Source: CAYILR01 sp964364175
GTDB taxonomy: Bacteria; Bdellovibrionota; UBA1018
DNA length: 64,000 bases
Direction: 5' to 3'
Assembly: GCA_964364175.1 (NCBI GenBank)
Contig: CAYILR010000018.1
Location: 1 to 64,000, forward strand
Below the pieces are notes generated by a model. The model was not told the DNA's origin. It searched no databases and worked only from the letters and a program-made list of their open reading frames with translations. Every line of letters starts with the position of its first letter. Position 1 is the stretch's first letter. Both the position numbers and the translations under genes were made by a program. Below, piece by piece: positions 39,208-48,802 of the stretch.

Positions 39208-39405
39208 ATGGCGATGAATGGAAACACGATGGGAGACGCGATCAAATCGGCAATCGATGGGCTAACTGCCGAGCAAAAGCAGGATCCGACGACCATATGG
39301 AGAACGATCGCCACTGCCATCGTCAGCCACATTGCAGCCAACGCTGTTACGAGCACTGGAAACGTCCAAGGTGGTGCGGATACACGCACCGGAACGATTA
39401 CTTGA
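39208..39405 (+). CDS. Small tail/baseplate protein (65 aa)
   Basis: Three bases after the hub gene stop. Acidic start (NTMGDAIKSAIDGLTAEQK), then IWRTIATAIVSHIAANAVTS, a pattern seen in a small protein near the baseplate of many phages (helix followed by a beta-like TSTGNVQGG tail). Exact role unknown. Confidence 0.6.
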   Translation: MAMNGNTMGDAIKSAIDGLTAEQKQDPTTIWRTIATAIVSHIAANAVTSTGNVQGGADTRTGTIT

Positions 39406-39413
39406 GGAGACAC

Positions 39414-39995
39414 ATGAAGATCGTTGAAGGAATCCTTTCCAACACCCCGGCGAAGCCCCACACGGGACTCGTGGGGATGCTATTCAGCCATCGGCGCGCG
39501 CTCGATGCGTCCTATTCGCTCACCCATTCGAGCCGGGTTGAGTGCCAGTCGATGGCCAGGGCATTGATCGAAGCTCTGGGCGGCACGCAGGGCGAGGATG
39601 GGCAGTGGGTGGTTGACACGGCGTCCATGCAGCCGCTGCGCTCGAATCCGGCCGACAACGAGGTAATCCAGCGATTGTTTCGAATCGAGGAACGTTTCGA
39701 GACGGAGCGCGAAACCATCGGCGGGGTGTTCCGGGCTGCGATGGAGGATGTAGGGACGCGGCTGAAGACGCTCGACCCGCGCATTGCCGACGTTGCCCTG
39801 CGCCTCGACACTCTAGCCTCGAACTTCGCCGCGCACATTGAGGGCAGCCTGAAGCGGAAAGCATCGGACGAATCCACGATTCAGCGACTGCTCGAGCGCA
39901 ATGTGGAGCTCGAAAAGACCGTCGAAGAGCTGGCGGCAGCGGTGTCTCGGATGGAGAACCGCGCCAAGCCTGGGCCGAAGCCGCGGCAGGCGTAA
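39414..39995 (+). CDS. Coiled-coil hypothetical protein (193 aa)
   Basis: The ATG follows GGAGACAC. The N-terminal part (GILSNTPAKPHTGLVGMLF) is short; from residue 85 the chain is a continuous heptad-like coiled coil (NEVIQRLFRIEERFETERET; LERNVELEKTVEELAAAVSRM) ending in a basic KPGPKPRQA. May bridge baseplate parts. Unrecognised. Confidence 0.55.
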   Translation: MKIVEGILSNTPAKPHTGLVGMLFSHRRALDASYSLTHSSRVECQSMARALIEALGGTQGEDGQWVVDTASMQPLRSNPADNEVIQRLFRIEERFETERETIGGVFRAAMEDVGTRLKTLDPRIADVALRLDTLASNFAAHIEGSLKRKASDESTIQRLLERNVELEKTVEELAAAVSRMENRAKPGPKPRQA

Positions 39996-40004
39996 CGAGG
40001 CACC

Positions 40005-40403
40005 ATGGCAACAGATTACGGCAGCGACGTCTCATGTCTTGTCGACGGGGTCCTTGACCTCGATCCGTACTTCCGCGTCATCACCGGTACAGAGTGCGTA
40101 CTCGAGGCCGTTGCAAGACGGCTCACCACGTCCGAAGGCGGGTTGATCGACGATGCGGAGTACGGCGCTGGGCTGACGTCGCTTGTCAACGCTGCTGTGG
40201 ACAACGCAGCCCTGCTCGATGCACGGTCGAACTGCGAAGCCCAGTGCCTACTTGACGAGCGGATCAATGATGCCACGGTGGCCTTTTCAGTCGAGGATGG
40301 GACGCTCACAGCTTCAGCCGATGTGGTGCTTGTGGACGGTGAGACATTCTCGCTCGTTCTGGCCGTTTCCGCGGTCTCTGTGACCGTATTGCAGGGGGAC
40401 TGA
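40005..40403 (+). CDS. Baseplate wedge protein, GPW/gp25-like (Mu gp46 position, 132 aa)
   Basis: GAGGCACC precedes the ATG. Sequence LDPYFRVITGTECVLEAVARRL, then GGLIDDAEYGAGLTSLVN, and a final beta part matches the gp25/GPW family (domain with helix and small sheet). Its position immediately before the J/gp47 protein is the same as in Mu. It links the baseplate to the sheath. Confidence 0.75.
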   Translation: MATDYGSDVSCLVDGVLDLDPYFRVITGTECVLEAVARRLTTSEGGLIDDAEYGAGLTSLVNAAVDNAALLDARSNCEAQCLLDERINDATVAFSVEDGTLTASADVVLVDGETFSLVLAVSAVSVTVLQGD

Positions 40404-41896
40404 TGCCAGCGACTCTTGACACCCTGATCGTCGTCAAATCGTCGACGGTCTTTCAAGCCGAGACGCTGACAGACCTCGCCAATCCGGCGATCGTTGGCGG
40501 CTCAGGGCTTCCCACCACATCCTGGCAGGCGGGATCTGTTCCTCGCACCCTCGTTGCGGCTCAGGCAAAGGTCAACGCCGATTTCCACACGTCAGTGAGG
40601 GGTATCGCCAACGGCGGCTTTCTGTCGAGCGCTACGGGCGCCTGGCTGACTCTCCTGGCCTATGAGTTCTACGGCATCACCCGGGATGCGGCGGTCGCAA
40701 CCGTGGGCATCGCGACTCTGACCGATGTCAGCGGCGGGCCGCACATAATCGCCGTCAACGATCTCATCGCTCAGGACTCCGCCGGCCATCAGTACCGCAA
40801 CATCACCGGTGGCACTCTGGCGCTCGGTGGAGCGCTGGCGCTTCGCTGGCAGGCCACCGAGACCGGGGCGCTGTGGAACATCGGCAACGGCTCGCTTAAC
40901 GTCCTGGTGACAGCCCTCGCGACCGTCACGATCAACAACCCGGCAACATGGATGACGCTTCCTGGGACGGTGGCCAGCGCGACACAGGGCACGATTCGGA
41001 TCACTGACGGCGCGGCGACTGGTCCGCACGTCGTGGGTGCTGGGACGGTCACCGTGAGCAACGGTGTCCAGACCTATACCAACACCAACGCCTTTACGAT
41101 TACGACGGCCGGCGGCTACGCTGACGTGCTCTTTACGGCAACGGCGGTGGGGCTCGCTTACAACGTGGCCAATGCCACTATCACGACGATGGTTGTCACC
41201 CCCGTTGCAGGGCTCACCACCAACAACCCCGGAACGACGTGGATCACGACGGCAGGTTCAGACGAGCAAACGGATGCGGACCTTCGGGAGGAATGCCGGG
41301 ATCAGTGGTCCACGGTCGGTGTGGGCTGGACCTCATCGGCAATCGAATACCTGGCCAAGCAGGCAGCGACGTCAACCCCCGTTACTCGAGTGGCGGTGGT
41401 GACCAACCCGGGAGGCGTTGCGGGGCTCATTGGGGTTACGGTCGGCTCTGTAGTTGGCGCCATGTCAGCGGGAGACGTCGCAATCGTTCAGGCCTACTTT
41501 GCAGCGGACCGAATCACGCTGACCAGCAGCCTCACGGTGTCGAGCTGCGCCAATGTGGAGATCGCCCTGACTGGCACCGTCCGCGTTCCGGCTGCCTACG
41601 TGACAGCAGCGACGACGGCGGCGACGAACAACTTGAACCGCCTGGCTCAGAATACCCCGGTGGGCGGCGACGACAACAAGAGCAACAGCGTCATTTGGGA
41701 AGAGATTATCGCCGCGGTCATGAACCAGGGGTTTGACTCGAGCGGCAACCAGACGAACGCAGGGGCGCCCTACGACGTCGATATCAGCGCGGTTACAGTG
41801 GGGGGCGTCCCGGGCACGGTGGGCGCCGACATCGCACTCACAAGCGCTCAGGTGCCGACATTTGACATCACTGCATTGACTTTCACGGCGGTCTAA
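40403..41896 (+). CDS. Baseplate J-like protein (Mu gp47-like)
   Basis: One-base overlap with the wedge gene. A 497-residue baseplate J family protein: N-terminal helical part (VAAQAKVNADFHTSVRGIANGG), GAWLTLLAYEFYGITRDAAV, and the centre TDADLREECRDQWSTVGVGW, then EYLAKQAATSTPVTRVAVVTNPGG. The middle and C-terminal beta regions are typical of wedge platforms. It surrounds the hub. Confidence 0.8.
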   Translation: MPATLDTLIVVKSSTVFQAETLTDLANPAIVGGSGLPTTSWQAGSVPRTLVAAQAKVNADFHTSVRGIANGGFLSSATGAWLTLLAYEFYGITRDAAVATVGIATLTDVSGGPHIIAVNDLIAQDSAGHQYRNITGGTLALGGALALRWQATETGALWNIGNGSLNVLVTALATVTINNPATWMTLPGTVASATQGTIRITDGAATGPHVVGAGTVTVSNGVQTYTNTNAFTITTAGGYADVLFTATAVGLAYNVANATITTMVVTPVAGLTTNNPGTTWITTAGSDEQTDADLREECRDQWSTVGVGWTSSAIEYLAKQAATSTPVTRVAVVTNPGGVAGLIGVTVGSVVGAMSAGDVAIVQAYFAADRITLTSSLTVSSCANVEIALTGTVRVPAAYVTAATTAATNNLNRLAQNTPVGGDDNKSNSVIWEEIIAAVMNQGFDSSGNQTNAGAPYDVDISAVTVGGVPGTVGADIALTSAQVPTFDITALTFTAV

Positions 41897-42105
41897 TGAA
41901 GCGCATCACGGCTGACACAGCGTCGATCATCGTTGCCATCCTCCGGATGCTCGTTGAGCTCTTCCGGATCGATAGTGGCGAGCAGCGCATCGTTGTGGTG
42001 CTTGACCCGGATCAGTTCAAGCCGGCCGACCTCACATCCATCATTGCGGCGTCCAGGTGGCATACTGTGATTGGTGACGAGCCGAAGGAGAAGGCGGATG
42101 TCTGA
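41896..42105 (+). CDS. Small hypothetical protein (69 aa)
   Basis: ATG overlaps the J-like stop. N-terminal helix VAILRMLVELFRIDSGEQRIVVVLD followed by an acidic/polar tail. Not a clear membrane protein. Overlaps the muramidase gene by eight bases. Unknown. Confidence 0.5.
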   Translation: MKRITADTASIIVAILRMLVELFRIDSGEQRIVVVLDPDQFKPADLTSIIAASRWHTVIGDEPKEKADV

Positions 42106-42571
42106 ACGATTCGATGCCGCCTTCCGCTGGATCCTCCGCGTCGAGGGGGGCTACGTAAACGACCCATCTGACCCGGGCGGCGAAACGAAGCATGGAATTT
42201 CGAAGCGATCATACCCGGATCTCGACATCGCGGCGCTCACGGAAGCCGACGTCAAGGCCATCTACGAGCGCGACTACTGGAAGGCATGCCGGTGTGACGA
42301 ACTGCCGGCCGGGATCGATCTGGCTGTCTTTGACGCTGCCGTGCTGACCGGTGTGAAGACCTCAGCCCGAATGCTTCAACGAGCCCTTGGCGTCACTGAT
42401 GTCGGCGTGATCGGGCCGAAGACGCTACGAGCGGCCAAGGAGCGAGGGCATCAGCGGGTGCTACATCTGCTCACTGAGCGGATCGTTTACCTCGCCAGTC
42501 TGCCCGGCTGGAAGCACTACGGGCGCGGCTGGGCCCTGCGCACGATGCAGTTGATGCGGGAGGCCATGTGA
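42098..42571 (+). CDS. Muramidase, glycoside hydrolase 108-like (157 aa)
   Basis: Start ATG 42098 behind GGAGAAGG. N-terminal RVEGGYVNDPSDPGGETKHG is the GH108 catalytic region with the general-acid Glu in EGG. The C-terminal helical region (RMLQRALGVTDVGVIGPKTL) is the PG_binding_3 type that accompanies GH108. It cleaves peptidoglycan, either at lysis or locally during injection. There is no signal peptide, and no clear holin is adjacent, so a holin elsewhere or tail-associated use is possible. Confidence 0.85.
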   Translation: MSERFDAAFRWILRVEGGYVNDPSDPGGETKHGISKRSYPDLDIAALTEADVKAIYERDYWKACRCDELPAGIDLAVFDAAVLTGVKTSARMLQRALGVTDVGVIGPKTLRAAKERGHQRVLHLLTERIVYLASLPGWKHYGRGWALRTMQLMREAM

Positions 42572-43341
42572 GCACCTACGTTCGGTATTCCATCGATCTT
42601 GTGCCTCCGTGGCTTCAAGGCACGGTCGGAACGCAGTGGCTCACGGGATTCAACACCTCGCTCGATGACATGCTCGAGGAAACGAAGGACGCCGTCAAGA
42701 CGCGCTTCCCGACTGTCGCGGCGGCCAACGGCGATGACACGGCGCTCGGCAGGATTGGCGAGGATAGGCGGATCCGACGCTTCCCGGGCGAGACCGATGC
42801 CCAATACGGAGCGCGGGAACAGGCGGCGTTTAGTAAACACCGGCGAAGTGGCGTAGAAGCGTCAATTGTCGAGGACCTGGTGGGGCTCGGATTCGGCAAC
42901 ATCACGGTCATGGAGTATAAAGACTGGCCTGCCGATTTGGGCAATCCACAGGCTCACCATAGCCCAGGTGTGATTTATGAAAACGGGGGCGTGTGGGGAT
43001 CTGCCGTCTGGGGCGCTGACGTCTGGGGCTCTCCCTGGTGGTCTCGATTCTGGATCTTCGTCGGCACTTACAACGGCGCGGTCATTCCCGCCGCGGGTGC
43101 ATGGGGCGCTGCTGTCTGGGGTGTCGACCCGTGGGGCTTTGACCTGGCGGCCGGCCCGGTGGCATCGGCTATCGCGGTGATTCGCCAGTGGAAGCCGGCG
43201 CATGCTCTTTTCTGCTACCTGGCGTTATTGACCGGTGGCACGCCGATAGGCTCAGTCTGGGGCTATGGTTCGTGGGGCGCCGCCACATGGGGCGCCGTTG
43301 GAACCGGTCCCGGGGTCTCAATTATCGAAGTAAACAAGTGA
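42568..43341 (+). CDS. Tail protein with Trp-Gly repeats (257 aa)
   Basis: Overlaps the muramidase stop. The first 110 residues (WLTGFNTSLDDMLEETKDA; RQAAFSKHRRSGVEAS-like region) resemble the attachment part of phage tail proteins of this position (Mu gp48-like). The second half has blocks of xxWG turns: VWGSAVWGADVWGSPWW, AWGAAVWGVDPWGF and VWGYGSWGAATWGAVG. Such WG blocks may form stacked beta-turns. Likely a fibre-attachment protein. Confidence 0.6.
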   Translation: MSTYVRYSIDLVPPWLQGTVGTQWLTGFNTSLDDMLEETKDAVKTRFPTVAAANGDDTALGRIGEDRRIRRFPGETDAQYGAREQAAFSKHRRSGVEASIVEDLVGLGFGNITVMEYKDWPADLGNPQAHHSPGVIYENGGVWGSAVWGADVWGSPWWSRFWIFVGTYNGAVIPAAGAWGAAVWGVDPWGFDLAAGPVASAIAVIRQWKPAHALFCYLALLTGGTPIGSVWGYGSWGAATWGAVGTGPGVSIIEVNK

Positions 43342-43348
43342 GGGAATA

Positions 43349-44191
43349 ATGCCTACTCAAACGTATACCCCAGCGGCCACGTGGTCGAACACCAGTCAAT
43401 ACCAGCAGAACGGCGACGTCACAGATGCTACGATTGCCCAGGTCGGCGGTCAAGACGCACTCGACAACCTGGCATACCTGACCGGCTCCAACAGCCGGTC
43501 TCAGGTGAGCCGCGTCCAGACATGCACCGACCTTGCCGCGCTGAAGGCCATCGCTGCGGCAGACAGGCGGGATCTCGACTTCTGTGTGCTCGACACGTCA
43601 ACCGGCGAACGGCTGTACAAGTTCGACTCCGCAGGCGCCGGCACAGGTGACGACTACGCGATCGTGACCCCGAACGCGGGCACGGGGCGGTGGCACCTGG
43701 TGAATGTGCAGCCGAAGAGTACGACACTTAGGCGTGTCATCTCCGCCGTCGCGATGACGAATGAGAGCGCCGGTGGCGCATTCACAACTCCAGATGCTGC
43801 AAATGGCCGGTTGTCTCATACCGGCAGCCAACTCGATGTCTGGTGCCAGTTCCAAGGCTTTAATGCCGGCGACGTAATTTCAGAAATAGAAGTCGCGGGC
43901 AGGACCAATCTCGGCACGGCGGGAGGCACCATTACCGCGACGTTCTACCTCATCGAGGCGGATGACGGCGATGTCGTGCCAACGGTCACATCTCTTGGCG
44001 CTGTGGTTATCGCAGCGGGACAACCGAACACAGCGACTCAGGCGAACGGGGCGCCACTCCCTATCACGATACCGGCTGGAGCCGACCGAGACGTTATCGC
44101 GGTGCACATCGTGATGGCCATGGGAGCAGCTGACCAGGAGTATCTGTTCTGGGTCGCGATCAACGGCACCCGAGCCTACATCACCGAATGA
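43349..44191 (+). CDS. Tail fibre-like protein (280 aa)
   Basis: GAGGGAATA precedes the ATG. N-terminus TYTPAATWSNTSQYQQNGD, SNSRSQVSRVQTCTDLAALKAI, then FDSAGAGTGDDYAIVTPNAGTGRWH, as in fibre shafts of many phages, and a beta-rich C-terminal domain (FYLIEADDGDVVPTVTSLGA). Receptor or shaft component. It ends before the lipoprotein promoter. Confidence 0.6.
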   Translation: MPTQTYTPAATWSNTSQYQQNGDVTDATIAQVGGQDALDNLAYLTGSNSRSQVSRVQTCTDLAALKAIAAADRRDLDFCVLDTSTGERLYKFDSAGAGTGDDYAIVTPNAGTGRWHLVNVQPKSTTLRRVISAVAMTNESAGGAFTTPDAANGRLSHTGSQLDVWCQFQGFNAGDVISEIEVAGRTNLGTAGGTITATFYLIEADDGDVVPTVTSLGAVVIAAGQPNTATQANGAPLPITIPAGADRDVIAVHIVMAMGAADQEYLFWVAINGTRAYITE

Positions 44192-44197
44192 TCAAGC

Positions 44198-44225
44198 TTG
44201 ACTTACGCAACAATTAGACTATCAT
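44198..44225 (+). promoter_or_regulatory. Promoter of the lipoprotein gene
   Basis: TTGACT (44198-44203), 16 bases, TATCAT (44220-44225); AGGAGG stands just before ATG 44279. The gene can thus be transcribed independently of the tail operon. Confidence 0.65.
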
Positions 44226-44278
44226 TCCCTCACGAGCTCGCAAACGGCGCGCTTGAGCAATCCCTTTCAGGAGGTTTT

Positions 44279-44794
44279 ATGTCTCGATTCTTGCTTTTGC
44301 TTTGTTCCGCCATGTGTCTCGTTGGTTGTGCCGTGGATGATTCCCCGCTTGAGCAAGCCAGCCCGGAGGCCTTTTCGGTATCGGTCGCAGGGGAATACTG
44401 GGGTGTCTACGGAGACCTGAACGGCTACGGGCTCGATGCCCAGGCAGACTGCTCGAGCGCCAACGCCGGGCACGAGGCGATCATCACCTTCGACCCAGAC
44501 GATGCCTTCCCGTCGTTTGTCGACTGTTCCGCCATCGGCGGCAACGTCGGCTTTTCCCTCGATCTGACCGCCTGCGATCTGGATTCCAGGGCTCAGCGGG
44601 TCGTAACCGGATGCGCGATCGATGAGGGCGTGATCGAGGTGCTGGAAATCTCCACAGAGCCCACCTATGACGACGGTTCCAGCTCATCGGACGTCTACGG
44701 GGATCTGTACCTGCTCGCGACCCTGCCCGATGGCTCCACGCTCGAAGTCTCCGGCCCGTTCAGCCACTGCAACGACGGCCAGCCCTGCAACTGA
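44279..44794 (+). CDS. Lipoprotein, candidate moron/superinfection-exclusion factor (171 aa)
   Basis: A 16-residue signal peptide (MSRFLLLLCSAMCLVG) is followed by the lipobox Cys: LVGC at residue 17, then AVDDSPLEQ. Asp at +3 after Cys, not at +2, does not give the Lol retention signal, so the outer membrane is likely. The mature part is acidic, with two or more Cys pairs and repeats of beta-strands (VYGDLNGYGLDAQADCS; SSSDVYGDLYLLATLPDGST). The separate promoter and strong ribosome site mark it as an accessory gene inserted between two fibre genes. Lipoproteins of this kind in phages often block re-infection; here that is inference. Confidence 0.75.
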   Translation: MSRFLLLLCSAMCLVGCAVDDSPLEQASPEAFSVSVAGEYWGVYGDLNGYGLDAQADCSSANAGHEAIITFDPDDAFPSFVDCSAIGGNVGFSLDLTACDLDSRAQRVVTGCAIDEGVIEVLEISTEPTYDDGSSSSDVYGDLYLLATLPDGSTLEVSGPFSHCNDGQPCN

Positions 44795-44889
44795 CATCCC
44801 GCCTTGCCACCCGCCTCAGTCTGCCGCATTACCTTGACTTTCCGCTGAAATTCTGACACGTTTTGCCATAACCATTAACGAGGTGAACC
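44795..44889 (+). promoter_or_regulatory. Gap between lipoprotein and fibre accessory gene
   Basis: Ninety-five bases with possible but weak promoter pieces (TTGACT near 44833; CTGACA-17-TAACGA nearer the gene) before GAGGTGAACC and ATG 44890. No terminator structure is obvious. Confidence 0.3.
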
Positions 44890-45258
44890 ATGGCAAATAA
44901 CGTAGCATCTTTGACCGGCGCAATCGCCAACATGGCGGCGATCGAAGCCGAATTCCAAGCGAACTGGGACGAGCTCGACTTCATGAAGGCGGCACGCAGG
45001 CCGAACTGTTTCATCCGTACCAACCTGGCGGCCGGCCAGACGCTTCGGCTCTGGATCCGTTCGGCGTCGGCTGACGGCAGTGGTACGCCAGTGTGGACCC
45101 AGAGCGCGGCGGGAGTGTTCACCGTGCCCGCGAAGGTGACGACCGGCGGGGATGAATGGACGGAAGCCCGGTTCGTCGTAGGTGAGGAATGGGGAGGCTT
45201 GTTGGTGTCCTCCAGCGCTGCCTGCACAGTCCAGATCTGGACATCTGACGCGATGTGA
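44890..45258 (+). CDS. Small fibre-associated protein (122 aa)
   Basis: Strong GAGGTGAACC site. N-terminal helix (NVASLTGAIANMAAIEAEFQANWDEL) and a beta C-terminal half (FIRTNLAAGQTLRLWIRSASAD). Located between fibre genes, so perhaps a fibre assembly factor or small fibre subunit. Unrecognised. Confidence 0.55.
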   Translation: MANNVASLTGAIANMAAIEAEFQANWDELDFMKAARRPNCFIRTNLAAGQTLRLWIRSASADGSGTPVWTQSAAGVFTVPAKVTTGGDEWTEARFVVGEEWGGLLVSSSAACTVQIWTSDAM

Positions 45259-45351
45259 TGCCGAGAGTCTGAGCCGTGGCCATCGGTACTCTTTTGAGAT
45301 CCATCCACGGTTGAGTATCCGCAACCATAAAATGGATCGATGAGGTATACC

Positions 45352-48300
45352 GTGAGCGACGTATTTTCGATTGAAGGCCGCGATTCCACACAAATAGAGG
45401 GCGCAGCGTCGGGCGACGTGGCAGCCGGGACACTGGCGGCGCAGATAGCCGAGCTGGCCAGTGAAAAGCAGGCGGTTAGCGCCAAGAACCAGGCCAACGG
45501 ATACCCGGGCCTTGGGGCGGACAGTAAGATCGCGGCTTCACAGATTCCGGCGGTGGCATTCGGTGAAAACCTGGGCTCGGGCAATCTGGCTGCCATGCTG
45601 GCCAGTGGGGGAGACCCGACAGACATCTTCACGCGGACTGATACGGTTCCCGCCAACCAACTCTTTATGTGCCTGTCCGCTCCTTCTACGCTCGAGGCCA
45701 ACTGGGGCCAGATCTCCGGCTACGTCGGGACGGTCTTTGGTCGCACTGGCGCTGTAGTGGCGGCGGCAGGCGACTATACCGCAAGCCAGGTCACCAACAC
45801 GCCCGCAGGCGGGATCGCCGCCATCACCGTCCAGGCAGCTCTAAACGAGCTCGACACGGACAAGCAGGCAACGGACGCCACGCTTACGGCCCTGGCGGGG
45901 CTTGACGGCGTGTCGGGTCTAGTCGAGCAGACCGGCGCGGATGCGTTCACGAAGCGCGCGCTAGGGGTGGGGGCCACGACATCGATCCCGACCCGGGCTG
46001 ACGCGGATGCGAGGTACGACGCGGCGGGGGCTGCCTCCACCGTCCAAACCAACCTCACCACCCACATCGACGACGCAAGCGCGGCACATGCGGCAAGCGC
46101 GGTGAGTATGTCGAGGGTCGGTGCGTCCACCTATTCGACCGTGCAGCAGATGCAAGATATCTTCCACAGTGCAGGGTGGGTGTCGGGGGGTGTCATCAGT
46201 GACGCTGGCGGGGGAACGATCAACGTCTCTGCTGGTACGGGGCTGATTCGCACCAGCGCGGCATCGACGGTGAGCCTGCCCTATTTCGACTGGCAGGCCT
46301 CCAATGGGCTGGCGATTCCGACCGATACTGTGCGGTGGGTCGGGGTTGAATACAACGCCGGGACGCCACAGGTCACGGTTAGGACCGGCAACAATTTCAA
46401 CCGGCTCACTGACTTCATGGTCGGGGTGGTCTGCAATGAGGGTGGGTCGCTTCACATCCACCAGACCGAGCATCGGGTAGGGGACCATGCCGGCCAGATG
46501 ATCCGGGCCATGCGGGAGATCATGCCCCTGGCTCGAGACGAGGAGACTGGCGGCTTGATCCTGAGCGAGTCAGGGGACACTAACCGGTACGTGGCGGTCA
46601 CTTCCGGGGCAATGTGGAGTGGCCTGAGCCGGTTTGTGGTGGCGGCGCTGAATACCTCAGGCCTCGATCGGTTCTCGACATATCAGCATGTTGCCGGAGT
46701 ATTTACCGTCACTGCCAGCGTTCAGGTATGGCCGAACACACAGTACGACAACGGCACTGCGCTTGTTACGATGACGGCCAACAAGTATGCATCGTTGTGG
46801 TACTACCTGACAGATACCGGCGAGCTCCTGATGGTCTACGGGACGGCGGAATACAACACGTCGACGCAGGCGCAGGACGAGGGGCCGCCCGCCACCTTGC
46901 CTCTGCGGGTGCAATACACGGCTCGGTTGGTGGGTCGGATCGTGTTTCAAAAATCGGCCACGACGGCGGCGCTGGTACAGAGCGCGTTCGAGGCGTCATT
47001 TGCTGCAAGCCTGGCGTCGACCCACGGCAACCTCGCAGGCCTCCAAGGTGGCACTACAGGCGAATACTATCACCTGACCAGCGCTGACCATACCGCGCTC
47101 ACGGGACACATTGCCGACGCGACGGCTGCCCATGCCGCCAGTGCGATCGCAAACACTCCGGCGGGCGGCATCGCTGCAACCGACGTCCAAGCGGCGGTGA
47201 ACGAGCTCGATACGGACAAGATCCCTTACGACGTCTCCGGGCTCACTGAGTTGTCCACGGTCGCGAGTACCGATCTGGTGTATGTCCGTACCGCGGCAGG
47301 ACTCCCCCGCAAAGCCCAGGTCGGGAATATCGCGTCAATGATGGGATCTGGCCCTACCGGATCGGGGCTCGTGGTCTATTCCGCGGCGTCCGTGTCGCTC
47401 GCTCAGAACGCGTTGAAGGACATCGCGCTCGGGGCGCTGTCCGCACCGCGTGTACTGCTGGACGCATGGTATTCGAGCACGGCGGCGACGAATGTGACGT
47501 CGTCTGTGATCGATTTCGATTCGGCTGACGAGAGCCTCTACACGCAGGAAAACAGTTCGTTCACCGAGTTCACCGGGGGGGTGCTGAAACTCACGGCGGC
47601 GTCAACGGATGCGACGGTGAAGCTGCATATCAGTGGGAACGGGGCGGACCTATCGACGATCATTCAGGACTCGATGGGGCATACCGTGTCGGTGCTCGGG
47701 ACGCCGAAAATTAGCACGACGTCACCGAAATATGGGTCAGGAGCAGTACTCCTTGCCGGCGGGGCGGATGTGCTCAGGGTGTCCATGCTCTCAGATCTGG
47801 GTGCAGCCGACTGGGGGACCTCGACTTTTGTGCTCGAGGCGTGGATAAAGTGGACCAGTGTGGCGGGTACTCAGATGATTTTCGGGGCACAAAATGCGAC
47901 TTACGACGACGTGGGGACACAGCCATTCATGTTTCGATCGAACGGCGGGACTTTGGAGCTATACGCGAGCTCGAATGGTTCGACATGGAACGTTGCGAGC
48001 GCGGTCAACTGCGGGACTGTCACTACGGGGCAGTGGTATCATATTGCACTTGTGTACGACAATCCGAATAACACTCTTGTCGTATACAAAGATGGTGTCG
48101 CGGGCGCTACAGTGTCGAGCGTGACAGCTCTTTTCGCTGGCCGACAATACGTCACGATCGGTAATTGGTTCGGCGGACAGGGTTTGCTGGGGAGGTTCGA
48201 CGACATCCGATTCTCGATCGATGCCGCTGCGAACGCCCCCAGGTACACGACAGGATTCACCCCGCCGGCTGGAGAATTCACCGACGTTCAGTTGCCGGCC

Positions 48301-48777
48301 GCGGGATACTATGTGCTCACCGGCTCGAGCCTGGCGTTGAGCACCACGAAGGTCTCACAGTTCGACTCGAGCGCCGTGACGTATGAGGAGCCGGAGGGGA
48401 CCTCTGTGCGGCTGTTGGTGAGCTGGGATGGCGGGACCACCTGGCTTGACCACAACGGGGCCACGGTGGCACTGGCGAACATCCACACGGCGGGGATGAC
48501 CGTGGCGCAGTACCAGACCTACATGACGGCGAAGGCGCCACCGAGCGGCAACACGATCATGAGGGCGGTGGGGCTGAAGGCGACGGACCGGACTTTGACG
48601 CCGTCGATCTCCCTGATCTCGGATCAGTACGACGAGGAGACCCCTCCCTGGACCCAGGGCATCAACGGAACGGACTACTCGGTGCGGGTGTGGACCGACG
48701 CAACGAGCGGCGTGGCGGAGTTCAAGAGCCTGCGATCCGGGACGGTGACCTGGTCCGTTTACGCGGGGCAGATTTAA
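45352..48777 (+). CDS. Large tail fibre with LamG/concanavalin-like domain (about 1140 aa)
   Basis: The GTG at 45352 follows GAGGT at the right distance; ATG 45340 is also in frame but has no ribosome site. N-terminal part: LADSKIAASQIPAV-like region and two copies of NTPAGGIAA(I/T)xVQAA(L/V)NELDTDK (about residues 150 and 625). TTGEYYHLTSADHTALTGH is a widespread fibre motif. A LamG/concanavalin-like domain spans about 770-960 (YGSGAVLLAGGADVLRVS; STFVLEAWIKWTSVAG; QWYHIALVYDNPNNTLVVYKDG; GRFDDIRFS). This is the probable receptor- or glycan-binding protein. The C-terminus is beta-rich. Confidence 0.8.
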   Translation: MSDVFSIEGRDSTQIEGAASGDVAAGTLAAQIAELASEKQAVSAKNQANGYPGLGADSKIAASQIPAVAFGENLGSGNLAAMLASGGDPTDIFTRTDTVPANQLFMCLSAPSTLEANWGQISGYVGTVFGRTGAVVAAAGDYTASQVTNTPAGGIAAITVQAALNELDTDKQATDATLTALAGLDGVSGLVEQTGADAFTKRALGVGATTSIPTRADADARYDAAGAASTVQTNLTTHIDDASAAHAASAVSMSRVGASTYSTVQQMQDIFHSAGWVSGGVISDAGGGTINVSAGTGLIRTSAASTVSLPYFDWQASNGLAIPTDTVRWVGVEYNAGTPQVTVRTGNNFNRLTDFMVGVVCNEGGSLHIHQTEHRVGDHAGQMIRAMREIMPLARDEETGGLILSESGDTNRYVAVTSGAMWSGLSRFVVAALNTSGLDRFSTYQHVAGVFTVTASVQVWPNTQYDNGTALVTMTANKYASLWYYLTDTGELLMVYGTAEYNTSTQAQDEGPPATLPLRVQYTARLVGRIVFQKSATTAALVQSAFEASFAASLASTHGNLAGLQGGTTGEYYHLTSADHTALTGHIADATAAHAASAIANTPAGGIAATDVQAAVNELDTDKIPYDVSGLTELSTVASTDLVYVRTAAGLPRKAQVGNIASMMGSGPTGSGLVVYSAASVSLAQNALKDIALGALSAPRVLLDAWYSSTAATNVTSSVIDFDSADESLYTQENSSFTEFTGGVLKLTAASTDATVKLHISGNGADLSTIIQDSMGHTVSVLGTPKISTTSPKYGSGAVLLAGGADVLRVSMLSDLGAADWGTSTFVLEAWIKWTSVAGTQMIFGAQNATYDDVGTQPFMFRSNGGTLELYASSNGSTWNVASAVNCGTVTTGQWYHIALVYDNPNNTLVVYKDGVAGATVSSVTALFAGRQYVTIGNWFGGQGLLGRFDDIRFSIDAAANAPRYTTGFTPPAGEFTDVQLPAAGYYVLTGSSLALSTTKVSQFDSSAVTYEEPEGTSVRLLVSWDGGTTWLDHNGATVALANIHTAGMTVAQYQTYMTAKAPPSGNTIMRAVGLKATDRTLTPSISLISDQYDEETPPWTQGINGTDYSVRVWTDATSGVAEFKSLRSGTVTWSVYAGQI

Positions 48778-48802
48778 CCAACGGCCCCTCGATTCCATAA
48801 AA

